From contig JAEVYT010000005.1 in assembly GCA_023392615.1 (NCBI GenBank), positions 69,437 to 133,436 of the forward strand: DNA of 64,000 nucleotides, in the 5' to 3' direction. This DNA comes from Bacillota bacterium (GTDB taxonomy: Bacteria > Bacillota > Clostridia > Lachnospirales > Lachnospiraceae). The first letter of the stretch is position 1. Every line of letters starts with the position of its first letter. The notes under the pieces were generated by a model. It was given only the letters and a program-made list of their open reading frames with translations, did not search any database and was not told the origin of the DNA. Shown here one piece after another: positions 63,678 to 64,000 of the stretch. The position numbers and the translations under genes are program-made.

Positions 63678-63706
63678 ATTTTATATAAAAATCAATCAAT
63701 TGTCAA
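63678..63706 (-). promoter_or_regulatory. Internal promoter of the tRNA cluster
   Basis: TTGACA (63706-63701) and TAAAAT (63683-63678), 17-base spacer, in the gap between tRNA-Asp and tRNA-Val. It would allow six tRNAs to be made independently of the rRNA transcript. Confidence 0.8.
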
Positions 63707-63745
63707 CCCTTTTTTGAGATAACAATTAGTCTTTTCAGACTTTTA

Positions 63746-63819
63746 CGACCCGGAAGGGACTCGAACCCTCGACCTCCGCCGTGACAGGGCGGCGCTCTAA
63801 CCAACTGAGCCACCGGGCC
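63746..63819 (-). tRNA. tRNA-Asp (anticodon GTC)
   Basis: 74 bases; acceptor GGCCCGG/CCGGGTC with G73, anticodon loop CTGTCAC. It is 76 bases downstream of the 23S rRNA end. Confidence 0.95.
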
Positions 63820-63895
63820 TTATTGACTAAATCCTACACATGAAAATGTCATCCATTTACGAACATTTTGTTCATTTTACTGTTAAACCTTTTTA

Positions 63896-64000
63896 GGTCA
63901 AGCCCTCGACCTATTAGTAACAATCAGCTACATACGTTACCGCACTTCCACCTTTGTCCTATCTACCTGGTAGTCTTCCAGGGGTCTTACTAGCTTATGC
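63896..64000 (-). rRNA. 23S ribosomal RNA, 3' end only
   Basis: The minus strand ends with the conserved 23S tail: GTGCGGTAACGTATGTAGCT, TACTAATAGGTCGAGGGCTT and GACC. The 5' remainder lies beyond the window. No 5S rRNA follows before tRNA-Asp. Confidence 0.92.

Noticed and set aside
63454..63699. Open frame of 81 residues on the minus strand over the tRNA genes
   Set aside because: It reads through tRNA-Val and tRNA-Thr; the cloverleaves explain the sequence and the repeated GSSPI peptide comes from the T arms.

Overview
The window is low-GC DNA from a motile, endospore-forming, Gram-positive clostridium. The best match is a plant-glycan-using Lachnospiraceae of the Lachnoclostridium phytofermentans type. 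That assignment rests on gene content: a Flp/Tad pilus cluster without outer-membrane parts, flagellin plus MotAB, BofA and YaaL (sporulation-era genes), a T-box on metG, a GH31 alpha-xylosidase with its own ABC importer, and strong AAGGAGG-type ribosome binding sites. No prophage, transposase or CRISPR array was seen. The species is an inference.

Layout. 1-6.6 kb: truncated BlaI/MecI-type repressor with a self-operator, a candidate structured RNA, a HIT protein, an orphan soluble histidine kinase, a flavodoxin-SCP2 protein, a rhomboid protease and glycerol kinase. 6.9-18.7 kb, all on the minus strand: a complete monoderm Tad pilus operon (TadZ, CpaF, TadB, TadC, Flp1 pilin, DUF5702 protein, TadE-like protein with cysteine-rich tail, TadV peptidase, TadE, FHA/DUF6382 membrane protein). 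18.9-27.6 kb: motA-motB, bofA/yaaL, a striking array of about 17-bp degenerate tandem repeats, a FliS-type chaperone, flagellin and a large FliK-like protein. 27.9-31.6 kb: DUF885 lipoprotein and ATP-type PEP carboxykinase. 31.7-39.9 kb: a xyloside/oligosaccharide utilisation locus (binding protein, two permeases, GH31 alpha-xylosidase) divergent from a YesM/YesN-type two-component system. 40-47 kb: metG with its T-box leader, a DUF4846-CapA fusion, a PD-(D/E)XK-like protein of unknown function, an S1-domain protein and a small alarmone synthetase.

48-56 kb: a heterodimeric multidrug ABC exporter of BmrC/BmrD type, preceded by a strong promoter, a 28-codon leader peptide and an intrinsic terminator. 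This is the architecture of translation-dependent attenuation. Next comes an ABC-2 transporter operon ending in LytTR and DUF3021 regulators, with paired direct repeats just upstream of its -35 box. 56-62 kb: an unknown secreted protein, an OmpR/HAMP two-component system, transketolase and a TalC-type transaldolase. 62.1-62.9 kb is AT-rich and appears empty. 62.9-64 kb: seven tRNA genes (Asp, Val, Thr, Tyr, fMet, Phe, Lys in transcription order) downstream of the 3' end of a 23S rRNA gene, with no 5S rRNA between them.

The most interesting non-coding signals are the wobble-compensated stem with a possible pseudoknot at 469-574, the 17-bp repeat array at 21.6-22.0 kb, the leader-peptide attenuator at 48.2-48.4 kb, and a recurring class of long, imperfect stem-loops between genes.
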